From Pythium myriotylum (taxonomy: Eukaryota; Oomycota; Peronosporomycetes; Pythiales; Pythiaceae): DNA of 64,000 bases. The translations under genes were made by a program, and so were the position numbers. Under the pieces are notes generated by a model, which was not told the DNA's origin, ran no database searches, and saw only the letters and a program-made list of their open reading frames with translations. The stretch spans positions 992,001-1,056,000 of the forward strand of contig JALJCQ010000022.1 in assembly GCA_023091665.1 (NCBI GenBank), given 5' to 3'. This document shows positions 51,531-62,600 of this stretch, piece by piece. The stretch's first letter is position 1. Each line of letters starts with the position of its first letter.

Positions 51531-51900
51531 ACTTTTAAAGTGTACAGACCTCACACGCACCCGCGTGTATGCAAGGTGTAGTAAAGGTGAACAAATAGGT
51601 TAGGGAGAAATAGTGGTCGATACCAGTGACTCAGAATAGTTACGACTGCTAGTATTGCAGGTAATGTAGTTGCGGGCTCGCCGAGCCCGAGGCAGGATGG
51701 AACCCTCAGACCTGCTCCCCACCAAGCTGTTTGCGATGGGAACAAACAGGATCAACCATGGATAAATAAGAGATCCGTTGTTGCTGGAATAAAGGAAAAC
51801 TTTATCTCACTACTATTCGTACATGCCGCACACCCATCGCCACTCACTCTCACTCCTACGCATAATAATCAGTTCTACACTAGCAGTAAATACAAAAGCT
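51531..51900 (+). other. Intergenic between convergent receptor genes
   Basis: 3' flanks only, nothing recognised. Confidence 0.5.
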
Positions 51901-54039
51901 TCACTCCCACGTCATCTCCTCCAATTGCTTCACGACCTCCTTCGCAGTCGGTCTCGCGGCTGGCGAAATGTCGAGGCACCGCATTGCGAGCTCGCGAACT
52001 TGGGCTGGACACGCCTCGCTGAATTGCGGCTGCAAATTGCCAGCCATGACCATCTTGAGAATATGGAAAGGCTGCATATGGACACCCGTATCTTGGCCAT
52101 ACTGAAGTTCGTGGTATGGCGTTTGGCACGTGTCGATCTCCGATAGCACCACGCCGAACGAGTAGATATCCGACTTCTCTGAGTATACAGTGCCATCCAA
52201 TACCTCTGGAGCTGTCCAATATGGTGTACCAACACCTAAGGTCATGCAGTCTTTCTGAAAGGACCGGCTAACTCCGAAGTCGGTCACCTTGGCAGCAAGC
52301 GGCTCGTCACGCACGAGAATGTTCCGCGACTTGATATCCCTATGAATCATCACTGGTGCACGTGAGTGGAGGTACTGAAGAGCACGAGCGACTCCGATTG
52401 CGAGCGTTTTCTTTTCGTTCGCCCACGTTAGCAGGTGGCCCTGGCGCTTGAGGAAAAGCTGGAGATCTCCGCCTGGCATGTACTCGATAACCATGCAGAG
52501 ACGATCGAGCGTTGTCCAGGATACGCCGATAAAGCGAGGGATGTTGGGGTGGTGCAGTGACGCCGTGATCTGGATCTCGTCCGCGAAGGCCTCTACATCG
52601 TCGATACGAACTCGGTGGGACTGCAGTAGCCGCTTTACGGCGACCTGATGCCCGTCTAGTTCACATAACCAGACCTCTCCGAAGCCTCCTTTTGATAGCT
52701 GCTTCTGGAAGTAGATGTTCTCCAGCGCCACTCGGCGATTGCACAGGTTGAGATCGTTCAGCAACACATGGGTCATGCGGTCGGAAGTAGCCATGCTGGA
52801 CGCATCGAACGAGAGCGTGGCCGAGGATGAGGTTCGGCGTGGCTGTTTCTTCTTCGGATCTGGATCGACGACATCCAGCGATGGCGACATGAGCACGTTG
52901 GGGGCTTGGCCTGGTGGAGATGGAGACAGTAGTGTGTGCTGTAGCGACCTTCCCCAGATGTCTTTGTACGGATCAGGATGTGTGCCGCAGAGCTTGGCCC
53001 AGCATCCAGTCATCCACTCTGGCTTGGGGCGTCCGGCAGCTGCACGACGACGTAACCACAGCCAGCCGAATAGCACCACGAGGGCGCAGGCCACGGCAAT
53101 GGAGACGGGCATCACGACGAGCAGCAGGATGCGGCGTTTCTTCTCGGCTTTCTGGACATGGTCAAGCCACGGCGTGACGATCTCGCCAAAGCGAGGCTCG
53201 AGCCAGTTCTTCTCGACCGCTCGGTTTGGGAGGTACGAGTCACACGGGATGATGAGCGAGGCGTACTTGTTAGAGGCCGGGCAGTTATCCCACGGCGGTT
53301 CTTCCTCGGCCGGGACCGTATGCACGGCGAAGACGTTGTAGTCCGTGTTGTTGAGCGGGTCGGTCCACTTGTGGCGCAGCACCGTCATGTCCGGCACGCC
53401 GTTGTCATCTCCGCCTGTGGCCCACATGCTCGAGTGCGTGAAGTACCATGAGACGGCCTCGCTCGCACAGAGCGTGGCCGGCATCATCTGGTCGCCCGTG
53501 CAGTTCTTGGACCGGAGCGCCTGGAAGCCGTCCGGGTTGGTGCAGTCGGTCGCCGTGCAGCCCGTGGTGCCGTAGCTGGCCTGGGAGACCACGATCTCGG
53601 CCATGGAGACCCCGCCGACCGTGTAGATCTTGGTGAGCGACGTGTCCGAGTCCCGGTTGAGCGCGTACCCCGAGTCCCAGACGACCGCGCGCTGCAGCAG
53701 CGTCGGGAGGCGCTCGAAGCGCAGACTGAGCGGGTCGAGACGCTCGCGAATGCGGGTCGGCAGGTCCGAGTGGGCCATCTTGAGCGCCTCGGGCGAGTCG
53801 CCGGCGAGGTGGCGGCGGTAGAACTGCTGGGCGAGGTCCGAGTTGAGCCCGTCGAAAGTGTACCCCGCCGTGAGCGGGATGGCGGCGTCGCTGGATCCTA
53901 ACCTCCGGAAATGTTGGGACGAGCGTCCCGAGCTCTGGACGGGGTGGGACGACCATCCGGAGCTCCGGACGAGCGCGACCAGTGCGACGACGACGACCGA
54001 CGTCGTGGCGACGAGCGCCAGTTTCCGGTGCGACGCCAT
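51901..54039 (-). CDS. Receptor-like protein kinase, TKL type, catalytically complete
   Basis: 712 aa. N-terminal signal anchor/signal peptide (LALVATTSVVVVALVALVRS). The ectodomain has FYRRHLAG, TLLQRAVVWDSGYAL, GVSMAEIVV, GCTATDCTN and SMWATGG, the set shared with the other two receptors. Membrane helix about 303-328 (ILLLVVMPVSIAVACALVVL) followed by WLWLRRR. Kinase from about 430 with LSKGGFGEVWL, QVAVKRL, VMIHRDIKSRNIL, VTDFGVSR and WTAPEVL, ending near the C-terminus; all catalytic residues are present. Expected to sense an extracellular ligand and phosphorylate Ser/Thr targets; ligand unknown. Convergent with the pseudokinase. Confidence 0.93.
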   Translation of the reverse strand: MASHRKLALVATTSVVVVALVALVRSSGWSSHPVQSSGRSSQHFRRLGSSDAAIPLTAGYTFDGLNSDLAQQFYRRHLAGDSPEALKMAHSDLPTRIRERLDPLSLRFERLPTLLQRAVVWDSGYALNRDSDTSLTKIYTVGGVSMAEIVVSQASYGTTGCTATDCTNPDGFQALRSKNCTGDQMMPATLCASEAVSWYFTHSSMWATGGDDNGVPDMTVLRHKWTDPLNNTDYNVFAVHTVPAEEEPPWDNCPASNKYASLIIPCDSYLPNRAVEKNWLEPRFGEIVTPWLDHVQKAEKKRRILLLVVMPVSIAVACALVVLFGWLWLRRRAAAGRPKPEWMTGCWAKLCGTHPDPYKDIWGRSLQHTLLSPSPPGQAPNVLMSPSLDVVDPDPKKKQPRRTSSSATLSFDASSMATSDRMTHVLLNDLNLCNRRVALENIYFQKQLSKGGFGEVWLCELDGHQVAVKRLLQSHRVRIDDVEAFADEIQITASLHHPNIPRFIGVSWTTLDRLCMVIEYMPGGDLQLFLKRQGHLLTWANEKKTLAIGVARALQYLHSRAPVMIHRDIKSRNILVRDEPLAAKVTDFGVSRSFQKDCMTLGVGTPYWTAPEVLDGTVYSEKSDIYSFGVVLSEIDTCQTPYHELQYGQDTGVHMQPFHILKMVMAGNLQPQFSEACPAQVRELAMRCLDISPAARPTAKEVVKQLEEMTWE

Positions 54040-55443
54040 CGTGCGGGTCTATCGGACGGGTCAATCGGAGGGCAGGGCGCGTAATTTATGAGTGATCTGG
54101 CGCCGTCCGGGGAAATTTTGGGCGCCGGGGGCTGTCCGGAGATTTGGCGACTCGGCGGATGCGCGCTCGCGTTTTGCTGCAAGAACCCATGGGCGAGCGC
54201 AACTTCAGTGGAGGGACCGCCGGTCGGTGAGCTGGCGCACACCACGGCACGCGGATCAGCAGGCCGAGGCGTCCCACTCTCCCCCCACCCGTCTATCGAC
54301 GTCGGCGTGGTCACTCAACACGGCATCCGGCGTCGGGGCTTGAAGTTGCGCGTTGAGGGGCCGAGAGGACGCAGTTGCTTTTTCTTCGAAGATGGGATCT
54401 TTCCGAAACCGACGAGAGAGGACTCTGGATATCCCGGGTCTAAAGGTTTAGACGCCAACATAGCGCGGTGTGTCGGGAAAATCCACGGTGGAGAGAGGTT
54501 GGTTGGTTGGGATGTCCACTCGCTTTGGAGTCCAGAGAAAAGAAAACACCATACAAGTGCTGATGGGAATAATTGAATTAAAATTCGAGTTCTGCTTGGA
54601 GAACGGAACATGGTCGCCGACGTGAAGCTATGAACCCTCGCGCCCTCAAGGTGACTCTCTCGTGTCAGAAAAGTGCAGGTTCTTGATCCACAAAACGAGA
54701 GTTCAACCAGAAGAACCCAGTTGCTCCGGACAAAGAACCTGCTCATGTACTTATGCAAGGAGGAATGTATACAAAACCGGACACGTGCCCGGTCTGGCTG
54801 TGGAGGGGGCTCGCGAGTCAGGATCGCCGAGTCTGGTTTGTCGTCATGAGCCACTCGATCTTGAATCAAGATCGAGCGGTCCATGACGACAAACCGGGCT
54901 GCAATCACGATTCATGATTGCGGCAGGCGGCTCGAGCTGTTCGCGTGCACAAGTGGGACCGTCCCACCAATGGAAGACTACCCCGACTGCCACGGTCGTG
55001 CACCGGCATGCAGAACAGGAAAAGAACCGCGAGTTCCCATGCTGCAGATCATCAGCACTCAGGTGGACCAGGCTCCGGTCCGAGCGGTCACTTCGCTCTG
55101 TTACACGGTGCCGGCCCATCCCTGATGGATTTCATCCCGCATCCTGAAGCAGCCGCAACTCGAAGGACCGGAACCCCAATCTACTGGATTAGTCGAACAT
55201 ATAGTCGGTCTTGACACGTGATTGTATCGGAACGTTCGATAGAAATTGCCTTTATTTCAGTGGATTAAGAGATGAGGTGGCGCCCCACGTCGACTGTGAC
55301 GAGGAGATGAGGATGGAGAAACAGCTCACAAGGAGGGAGTTGGGGCAGCCGCACTTCAAGCACTCTACAGTATCTGTGAACACTCCGTGTATATCACGCT
55401 ATCCCCCTCTTCCCCCTGAGAATCGTTCTGGGAAAGCAGTGCT
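54040..55443 (+). other. 1.4-kb intergenic region with a long hairpin
   Basis: Large hairpin at 54,835-54,895 and a smaller one just after it. No gene recognised. Confidence 0.55.
54835..54895. repeat. Long imperfect hairpin, about 29 bp
   Basis: Outer stem GGTTTGTCGTCATG with exact complement (14 bp), a 5-base partly paired segment, then CTCGATCTTGA with exact complement (11 bp) round a single base. An extra GCAATCA...TGATTGC hairpin follows at about 54,901-54,921. Confidence 0.85.
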
Positions 55444-57435
55444 TCAACCTCGGCCGGATTCGCCATCAAGCATCTGGAGGAGTTCCGGTGCGGAAGGCCG
55501 CAGCGCCGGGTCATGTTGAAGACAAGCCCTCACGACTCGCTGGATGCGTCTGGGACAGTCCATCGAACACTTAGGCCGAAGTGTTCCGGCCATGACCATG
55601 TTGAGGATCTGGAAGTGCTTGATCTTGTGGCCGTCATCACCTATGGCGTTGGCGAACGGCAAGTCACACGTGTCGAGCTCTGTGACCAGCACGCCAAACG
55701 AGTAGATGTCCGACTTCTCCGTGTAACGCTTGCCCTCGAGCACTTCGGGCGCGGTCCACAAGGGCGTGCCCACGCCAGCCGTCATCGTCATGTCTTTCTT
55801 GCCCCGGCTCACGCCGAAGTCGATGAGCTTGACCTCGAGCTGCTCGCTCAGCAACACGTTCTTGGACTTGAGGTCGCGGTGAATCAGCACGGGTGTGCGA
55901 GCGTGCATGTACTCGATCGCACTGGCGAGGCCACGAGCCATGGTGATCTTCTCGCGTGGCCATGTTAGCAAGTCTCCGTTCTTGCGCAGGTAGTTGCAGA
56001 GGTCGCCGGCTGGCAAGTACTCGATGGCCATCACGAGGTTCTCAAGACTATTCCACGCGACGCCGACGAAGCGCACAATGTTGGGATGGTCCAGCGACGC
56101 CGTGAGCTGGATCTCGCGCGTGAAGTCCTCGACATCTTGGAACGACTGACGCTTGTTGGGAAGCATCCGCTTGACGGCGAGAACTTGGTCCTCGAACTGG
56201 CATTCCCAGACTTCACCGAAGGCACCTTTTGACAGGAGACGATCAAAGTGGATCTTCTCGTACGGAAGTTGTCGGCCCACAAGGTTTGGATCTCCCATGA
56301 GAATCCTCATGACCGAGTTGGACCCGCTGCTGTCGTAGTCATCGCTGTAAATGCTGGGCTTTCCTCCACTTCCCGACGTCATTCCCGACGCCACCGTGCC
56401 AGCCTGCGTGGCGTCATAGGAGTCGGCGCCTGGTTTTCCTGGGTAACGGTCGTAAGCAGGAGAAAGCAGCGCGCCAGGATCCACACCTGGCGTGGGAGCG
56501 AGTGACTTGTCTCTGTCGTCCCTCTTCTTCCGCCGCAAGAACCAGATCAACACGCCGATGACCAACAGCACACCAACGACGATCGGAACCAGTAGGATTT
56601 TGTTGAAACCACTCGACGAGGAAGACGAGCTCGCGTTGTTGGAGTCGTTCTGCGATCCCGCCTTGGTTCCATACTGCTGGAGCCACGCAGTGACGATCTT
56701 GCCTTGCGCCGGCGGCTTCATCATGTTTAACATGGACTTGGTGATCACGTCTTTCGTGTAACAAGCAATCACGATGGATCCGATGCCCGGTGCGTTTGTC
56801 GGCTGGTTGTCCGCCCCACAATTGAAGTAGGCCGGCTCCTTTTCTTTCGTCGCTGTGTGAATAGCTGGCACCGAATAATTGCGGGGGCCTTCGCTCCACA
56901 CATGCTTGAGGATACGCATCTCCGGGGTCGCTGTATCCACACCGCCCGTCGCCCACATAGACAGATGCACCCCATCGCCTCCCTCAAAGTCATCGGCGAG
57001 GCATTGCGAGGCGGACATGATCTGTGCGCCATTGCACTCGAGTGACTTGTACCATTTCAGGCCGTCGGGCTGTGTGCAGTTCTGGGCTTTACACCCCGCG
57101 CCTCGATAGGCATCAAAAGACAGTGCGATATTGGCCATGGAGACGCCATTCAGCGTCTGAATGCGCACGAGATTGTTGTTCGGGCTGATCGCGAAGCCCG
57201 AGTCCCAGATGAGTGCGCGCTGCAGCAGTCCCGGGAGGTCGGTGAAGGAGGCGCCGACGGCTGTGAGTCGGCTCTGGATGGCATCTGGGAGCGTGGCGTT
57301 GGCCAACGAGATCTGAGGGATCGAGACGTTGGCGAGGAAGCGGCGGTACAACTGCTGCGCGAGGTCCGAGGTCGTGCCGTCGAAGCGGAAGCCGGCGTCG
57401 AGCAGCGCCGACGCGTTCTCGGCGAGGCGACGCAT
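55444..57435 (-). CDS. Receptor-like protein kinase, TKL type, N-terminus uncertain
   Basis: 663 aa from MRRLAENASALLDAGF. The ectodomain matches its neighbours (LAQQLYRRFLAN, GLLQRALIWDSGFAI, GVSMANIAL, GCKAQNCTQ, SMWATGG). Membrane helix about 277-300 (ILLVPIVVGVLLVIGVLIWF). Kinase from about 393: LSKGAFGEVWE, QVLAVKRM, VLIHRDLKSKNVL, LIDFGVSR, WTAPEVLEGKRY; catalytically complete. Unlike its two relatives this start gives no signal peptide. The frame continues upstream (possible ATG at 57,591) through a GA-rich coding-strand leader without a hydrophobic segment. A short upstream exon, a missing signal or an assembly error are all possible. Confidence 0.88.
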   Translation of the reverse strand: MRRLAENASALLDAGFRFDGTTSDLAQQLYRRFLANVSIPQISLANATLPDAIQSRLTAVGASFTDLPGLLQRALIWDSGFAISPNNNLVRIQTLNGVSMANIALSFDAYRGAGCKAQNCTQPDGLKWYKSLECNGAQIMSASQCLADDFEGGDGVHLSMWATGGVDTATPEMRILKHVWSEGPRNYSVPAIHTATKEKEPAYFNCGADNQPTNAPGIGSIVIACYTKDVITKSMLNMMKPPAQGKIVTAWLQQYGTKAGSQNDSNNASSSSSSSGFNKILLVPIVVGVLLVIGVLIWFLRRKKRDDRDKSLAPTPGVDPGALLSPAYDRYPGKPGADSYDATQAGTVASGMTSGSGGKPSIYSDDYDSSGSNSVMRILMGDPNLVGRQLPYEKIHFDRLLSKGAFGEVWECQFEDQVLAVKRMLPNKRQSFQDVEDFTREIQLTASLDHPNIVRFVGVAWNSLENLVMAIEYLPAGDLCNYLRKNGDLLTWPREKITMARGLASAIEYMHARTPVLIHRDLKSKNVLLSEQLEVKLIDFGVSRGKKDMTMTAGVGTPLWTAPEVLEGKRYTEKSDIYSFGVLVTELDTCDLPFANAIGDDGHKIKHFQILNMVMAGTLRPKCSMDCPRRIQRVVRACLQHDPALRPSAPELLQMLDGESGRG

Positions 57436-59239
57436 GATGAAAAGTGGGAAGAGCTCCCTCTCTCTCCCTCTCTCTCTCTCTGGCTGGATGCGTCGAGTGC
57501 TCTTTGGGTGCGACGAAGTGTGGACAGATAGATCTCTCGTCTGAGTGGCCTGGGTTAAGTCAGCCAGCCGCGCGCTTTCCCGACTTCGCATGCATCTTTG
57601 GTTGGAAATCCAGCGTGTCCCTCTATATCTCACATCTCTTTCTCTCTCACCGCTCTTCTATTGTGGTGGATATCCTGTTCCCAGCAAAATTCCCACACAA
57701 GGACCTCTTTTTTGTGACTGGGCTGTCTGTGTTGGAAGGCGGCTCAACTGACGCGATTCGCGTTGTGTTCAGTCGCGCTCTGGATCTTGATTGCACCGAG
57801 GGGTTCAATTTACCCGCTTGGCAGTATGTCCTTTTTCACCAGCCAAGTGCATAATATGTACTTGTCACAAAAGCCAGGCATACGTGGGGCCACTTTCTTC
57901 AAGTCGCATCATCGACGTTCAGTTTCCGAGGAGAACGAAAACGTTGCTAGGATTGGTCCTTCGACAACTTGGAGTCGCAGACAGCAGCTTCAGATCTCTC
58001 AGACTCCCTGAAATGGACACTCGAGAATCCAACACGTCTTCCAACACCACAACCACAAAACATGCGGCAGTATAAGATCATCAAGAATCGAAACGACAAA
58101 GACAGAGCAATCGCTAAACGGCCCAGGGTAATGTCAGGAATGAAATTATCAGTAGTCCACTCACCTCCTTGATCTGACCAAGTATAGCAAGACGAAACTG
58201 CTCGCGCGGAAAAGGTTGCGCACTGATTCATTGACACTAGGGTCACCAGCTGCGGCAGCGGTGTTGACGGAAGCTCCAGCGGTGTCGGCGGTGGTAGTGG
58301 CGGTGGTGACGGCGTCAACAGCAATAGCACCTGTCAGTACCGATGGCCTAGCAGGACGTATGCCAACTCCCGTCTTGGTTACGGACCTCAGAGTGAGAAC
58401 AGAAAGTGTGAACAGGTAGGTCGCACTGGGCAAAGGTGTTACTGCCCTTTATGGCGTAGTGCTTGCATCGTCATCAAATCTATATGAGGTTGCAGTGAAA
58501 GTCTAAAATGCCTTCCACACAACCGTCCTCTAAGCCACACTCCACGTTGGACCAAAGCGGAGCGAGCATGTCATGGTTCTTTAACAACACAGCCGCGCGC
58601 AGCACGTGCTTGGATGGAAGAGGCCTGTCGAGATAGTCGAAAGGGTAGATCAGTGATGCCAAAGCAAATTCCATCACCAATCCCATTTCGCCCGGCACCA
58701 ATTCAAAATAAGGTTGGCGCTCATTATGAACTGGTACTCCTGGTATAGGTTGAAGAACGCCGTGCGATGGCCGTTGAAGGCAGGGTAGCCAAGCTCACTG
58801 TCATCCTGCTTCTTCCGAGAGAGCAGTCACTGAACAAGTCGCTGGCTTTGAGCTGGCTGAAATCCATCGAAGGGACCTGGCGCCGCGCGCCACCGTGCGC
58901 GGTCACTGCGGCAAAATAGTTCGGCATGATGCGGTCGGGCTTCGTCACGACCACAGTGCTGACTCAAAATTTGGTGGCGCGGTCTTCATAGCGCGTCAAC
59001 AGCGACCGCCGGCGACTCCATGCCTGTTCTTGCTTTGGTGATGTGGGTTCGGTTACGTCTCGTTTTCACAGTCCTGGTTGCGAGGATGGTTGTCACACAA
59101 AACTCGTGCTGATCTGGTCCCTCGGATCAAATATCTTGGTTTTTGTATACAAGTTTATTTCTGAACAGTTGAAAACGTGGGACTCATCGTCCCGCAACTA
59201 TCTCTTTCTCGTAAATCGGGGCACCGAAAATAAAGATCT
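57436..59239 (+). other. 1.8-kb intergenic region with a broken coding relic
   Basis: CT-rich leader of the receptor gene at 57,460-57,480. The frame-broken relic at 58,480-58,960 is listed separately. A 91-codon minus-strand frame at 58,161-58,433 begins SATYLFTLSVLTLRS, signal-like but without an ATG; not called. Confidence 0.45.
58480..58960 (-). pseudogene. Frameshifted relic of an unidentified protein
   Basis: Minus-strand runs in different frames follow each other in order: RIMPNYFAAVTAHGGARRQV with SMDFSQLKASDLFSDC, then SELGYPAFNGHRTAFFNLYQ, then MGLVMEFALASLIYPFDYLD and LPSKHVLRAAVLLKNHDML. Frame changes between good-looking runs indicate a dead gene, perhaps a mobile-element protein. 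The middle run recalls some oomycete recombinase-like proteins but this is weak. Confidence 0.35.
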
Positions 59240-59566
59240 TGAGACGGGTTGACTTAGCCGGGACCGAGGGTGGACTTAGGCGAGGCCGAGGTTGACTTAG
59301 GAGGGGCGAGTTGACTTGAGCAGTAGATGGTAGAAGACCGAATGAGCTATATTTCCTGGGATGAAAATGGTGGGTGTAGGGAGCTAGCGCTGCAGAGTTC
59401 TGTGTCCTACATGGCCTGGATTTATTCACCCATCAATCGTGGTGGACAGCCATCATTTGTGGCGGCGTCCATCATTGCCCGGCGCTCACAATCCTTGGTG
59501 ACGCGCCGGCAACTGATTCCCAGGAATCACATGTAAACATAGAGTGAACATGGAGGAACTGTCTCA
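59240..59566 (-). repeat. 3' LTR of the copia element
   Basis: 327 bp, bounded by TGAGAC...GTCTCA terminal inverted repeats and directly preceded by a polypurine tract. Near its 3' end a TAAGTCAAC-like motif recurs four times at about 15-22-bp spacing. The adjoining 5 bp (gatct, 59,235-59,239) would be the target duplication to look for at the other end. Confidence 0.75.
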
Positions 59567-59578
59567 CTCCCCCTCAGC
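59567..59578 (-). promoter_or_regulatory. Polypurine tract of the copia element
   Basis: GCTGAGGGGGAG on the minus strand, immediately before the LTR TG; primes plus-strand DNA synthesis in this class. Confidence 0.65.
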
Positions 59579-59675
59579 GCAGCGACCCTACATCCCTCTC
59601 TTTCCTACGTATGTATCCTATGCTGGGAAAAACTCCCCGACATGCGAGCATGTGGTGAGGGTAAAAACCAGCTTC

Positions 59676-62600
59676 CTACTTAAGCTCCACCATGCCAAGA
59701 CCGCGGACGAGATCCCAATGCTTGGTGCTTCCGAGAGACTTGGTGAAGAGGTCTGCAATGTTCTTGTCCGATGGGATCCTCTTGACCTCGAGTTGCTTGC
59801 CTTGGAGCTCGTGCATGAAGAAGAACTTGGGGTCGATATGCTTCGTCCGATCGCTCTTGATATACCCTTGTTGGACTTGGGCGATACATGCATTGTTGTC
59901 TTCGTAGATGGCGATGGGTGGCAGCTCATTGGTGATGCCAAGTCCTTTGCGGATAAACTTGACAAAGAGTCTGATCCAGACACATTCGCGGCATGCTTCG
60001 TAGAGTGCAATGATCTCAGACTGGTTTGTCGATGTTGCGGCGATTGTTTGCTTCGTCGACTTCCATGAAATCGCGGCTCCGGCAGACACGAACACGTAGC
60101 CAGACTGAGAACGAGCCTTGTGTGGATCTGACAGATAACCAGCATCGGCACAACCATAAATGTCGTCAGTAGTCAACAGGGAAACATCACGAGCAAGTTC
60201 TCCTCTGCGATACAACAAACCGTAGTCCTTGGTCTTAGCCAGATATCTCATCAGTTGCTTTACGCCAGACCAATGTCTCTTGGTGGGTTCAGATGAATAG
60301 CGTGCAAGCACGCTAACGGCGAAAGCGATATCTGGGCGCGAGCAGTTGGCAAGGTACAAGAGCGCGCCGATGGCCTCTCTGTACGGATACTTCTCGCCAA
60401 GGACTTCTTCACTGCCGCGTCTTGGGCCGTATACGTCACTCTCTGGCTTCAAGCTGCGCACCACCATGGGAGTCTTAGCGGCTCTCGAGACCTCCCCCAT
60501 GCTGAAGCACTCCAGCAGCTTCGCAATGTACGTTGCTTGATGCAACATAATCCCTTTCGGGTTCTGGTGGATCTGCAACCCCAGACAGAATGAGAGTAGA
60601 CCAAGGTCCTTCACCTTGAACTCGGCCTTCAATGCTGTCATCACAGCTTCTACTGCCGCGTCAGAGCCCACCATGACGATGTCATCGACATAGATCCCAA
60701 TAATGGCGATCTCGGCGCCGCTTCGCTTGACGAACAAGCATGGGGAGCACTCGTGCGTCTGAAAACCACACTTCTCTAAGTACTGCGAAAAGTGCAAGTA
60801 CCAGATTCTGCCAGCTTGCTTCAACCCATAGAGAGACTTGTGTATCCGAACACATGGGAGCCTCAGCGACTCCTCCCCCTCAACACGTAAACCCTCGGGC
60901 ACTCTCATGTAGAGCTCGACGTCAATGACTCCATACAAGTAGGCAGTCTCAATGTCTGCTTGCTTCACTTTCATGTCGTTCCTGGCAGCGAACGCTAACA
61001 ACTAACGAAGGGTTGTCATGGTCATGACTGGCGAATACGTGTCTGAGTAATCGATGCCGAACCGTTGCGTGAATCCTTGTGCAACCAGGCGCGCCTTATA
61101 GCGAACTACTTTGCCTGTTTGGTCTCGTTTCCGGTTGAAGACCCATCTGCACCCAATCGGCTTATGACTTGGAGGGCATTCTTGCACACTACCAAACACT
61201 TTGCGATTCAGCAACGATTGGAGCTTAGCCTTGATTGCAGCCTTCCACTGTGGCCAATCGGGCGATGCTCGACAATCTTCAATTGTCGTTGGGTCGGCAT
61301 CCTGATCCTTGAGAGTAAGGAACGTACTCAAGTTGGCCTCTGCAAGCGTATCCACCGACGCACCAGTATGGACATCGGGGTGTGACTCAGCAGGAGGCTC
61401 AACAGCAACTGCGCTACCATGAAGCTCGGCTCTGGTCCGACGCTTCCGCGGCACAAGGTCTTTGGCACCTTTGGGGCGACCACGTTTATTGTTTTGTGGC
61501 GCCACCACAGTAGCTGGGGTTGGATCGACAGCTACTGGTGCTGGGTAGTTGGTTGCTTCGTTGACCGACGATCTCGTTACGCGCTCAGTAGCCGCGAAGG
61601 CATCTGGAGCGTTCTGCGCAATACGGTGGAGATGTAGGATTCGACGCACATCCTTCTCCCCCTGACCGGTGTATGGGTCACGGTGGGACTCCTTCGTGCG
61701 TGACTGATCGAAGTCGAACTGATCGCGGCTGTCATCATCCTCAGTGCTTCCCAGCTTTGGGAATGTAGACTCATCAAACTCACACATAGTGATGTGAGCG
61801 ACGAACAAGTCACCAGTCTCGGGACTTAGATACCGGATGATAGATGGCGACTGAAAGCCAACATAGATTCCAAGTTGTCGTTTCGGTCCGAACTTAGACT
61901 TTTGGTGAGGCGGTATGGGCACATACACCACGCAGCCAAAGATCCTCAGGTGTGCGACAGACGGCGAGAAGCCATGCGCAAGTTCGTACGGTGACAGAAC
62001 ATTCTCAGCTGACGGTCTGTACAGGAGAAGGTCGCCAGCATGGAGTACAGCATGTCCCCAACACGACAGAGGTAAATTTGAACGAAGGAGTAGGGGGCGA
62101 GCTACCATCTGCACAAGCTTCACGAAATTCTCAGCGTTCGTGTTGTGTGCGTAGGGTACAGAGGTCTCCAAGGTTATGCCGGACGAGGCGCAGAACTCTT
62201 GAAATGACTTCGAGACATACTCCGAGGCATTATCGACGCGGACGTTCCTGATGGGGTGACTTGGGAACTGTGCCTTCAGCTGGATGATGGCGATAAGCAG
62301 CTTTGGCATCACCTCGTTCTTGGAAGTGAGGAGTTGTACCTTGGAGAAGCGCGCCGATGTGTCCTTCACCACCATATAGTAGCTGAATGGTCCTGAGGGT
62401 GGCGAGATGGGCCCACACACGTCGCTCACGAGGGTCTCGAAGTGGCTGTGAGGCTTGAACTTCTCGCTGGAGAACGAATTCTTCTTCTTGTTCGGAAGCT
62501 TCCCCATCGTGTACGGCGGGCAGACCCGAGGGAGACGCCTTGGGATACTAAGCGCACTCAAAGGTATGCCCCGAACGGCCTTGGTAATCTTCTTCAACAT

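Noticed and set aside
58161..58433. Secreted effector candidate on the minus strand
   Set aside because: Signal-like start but no ATG, Ala/Thr/Val repeat-like composition and no RxLR motif.
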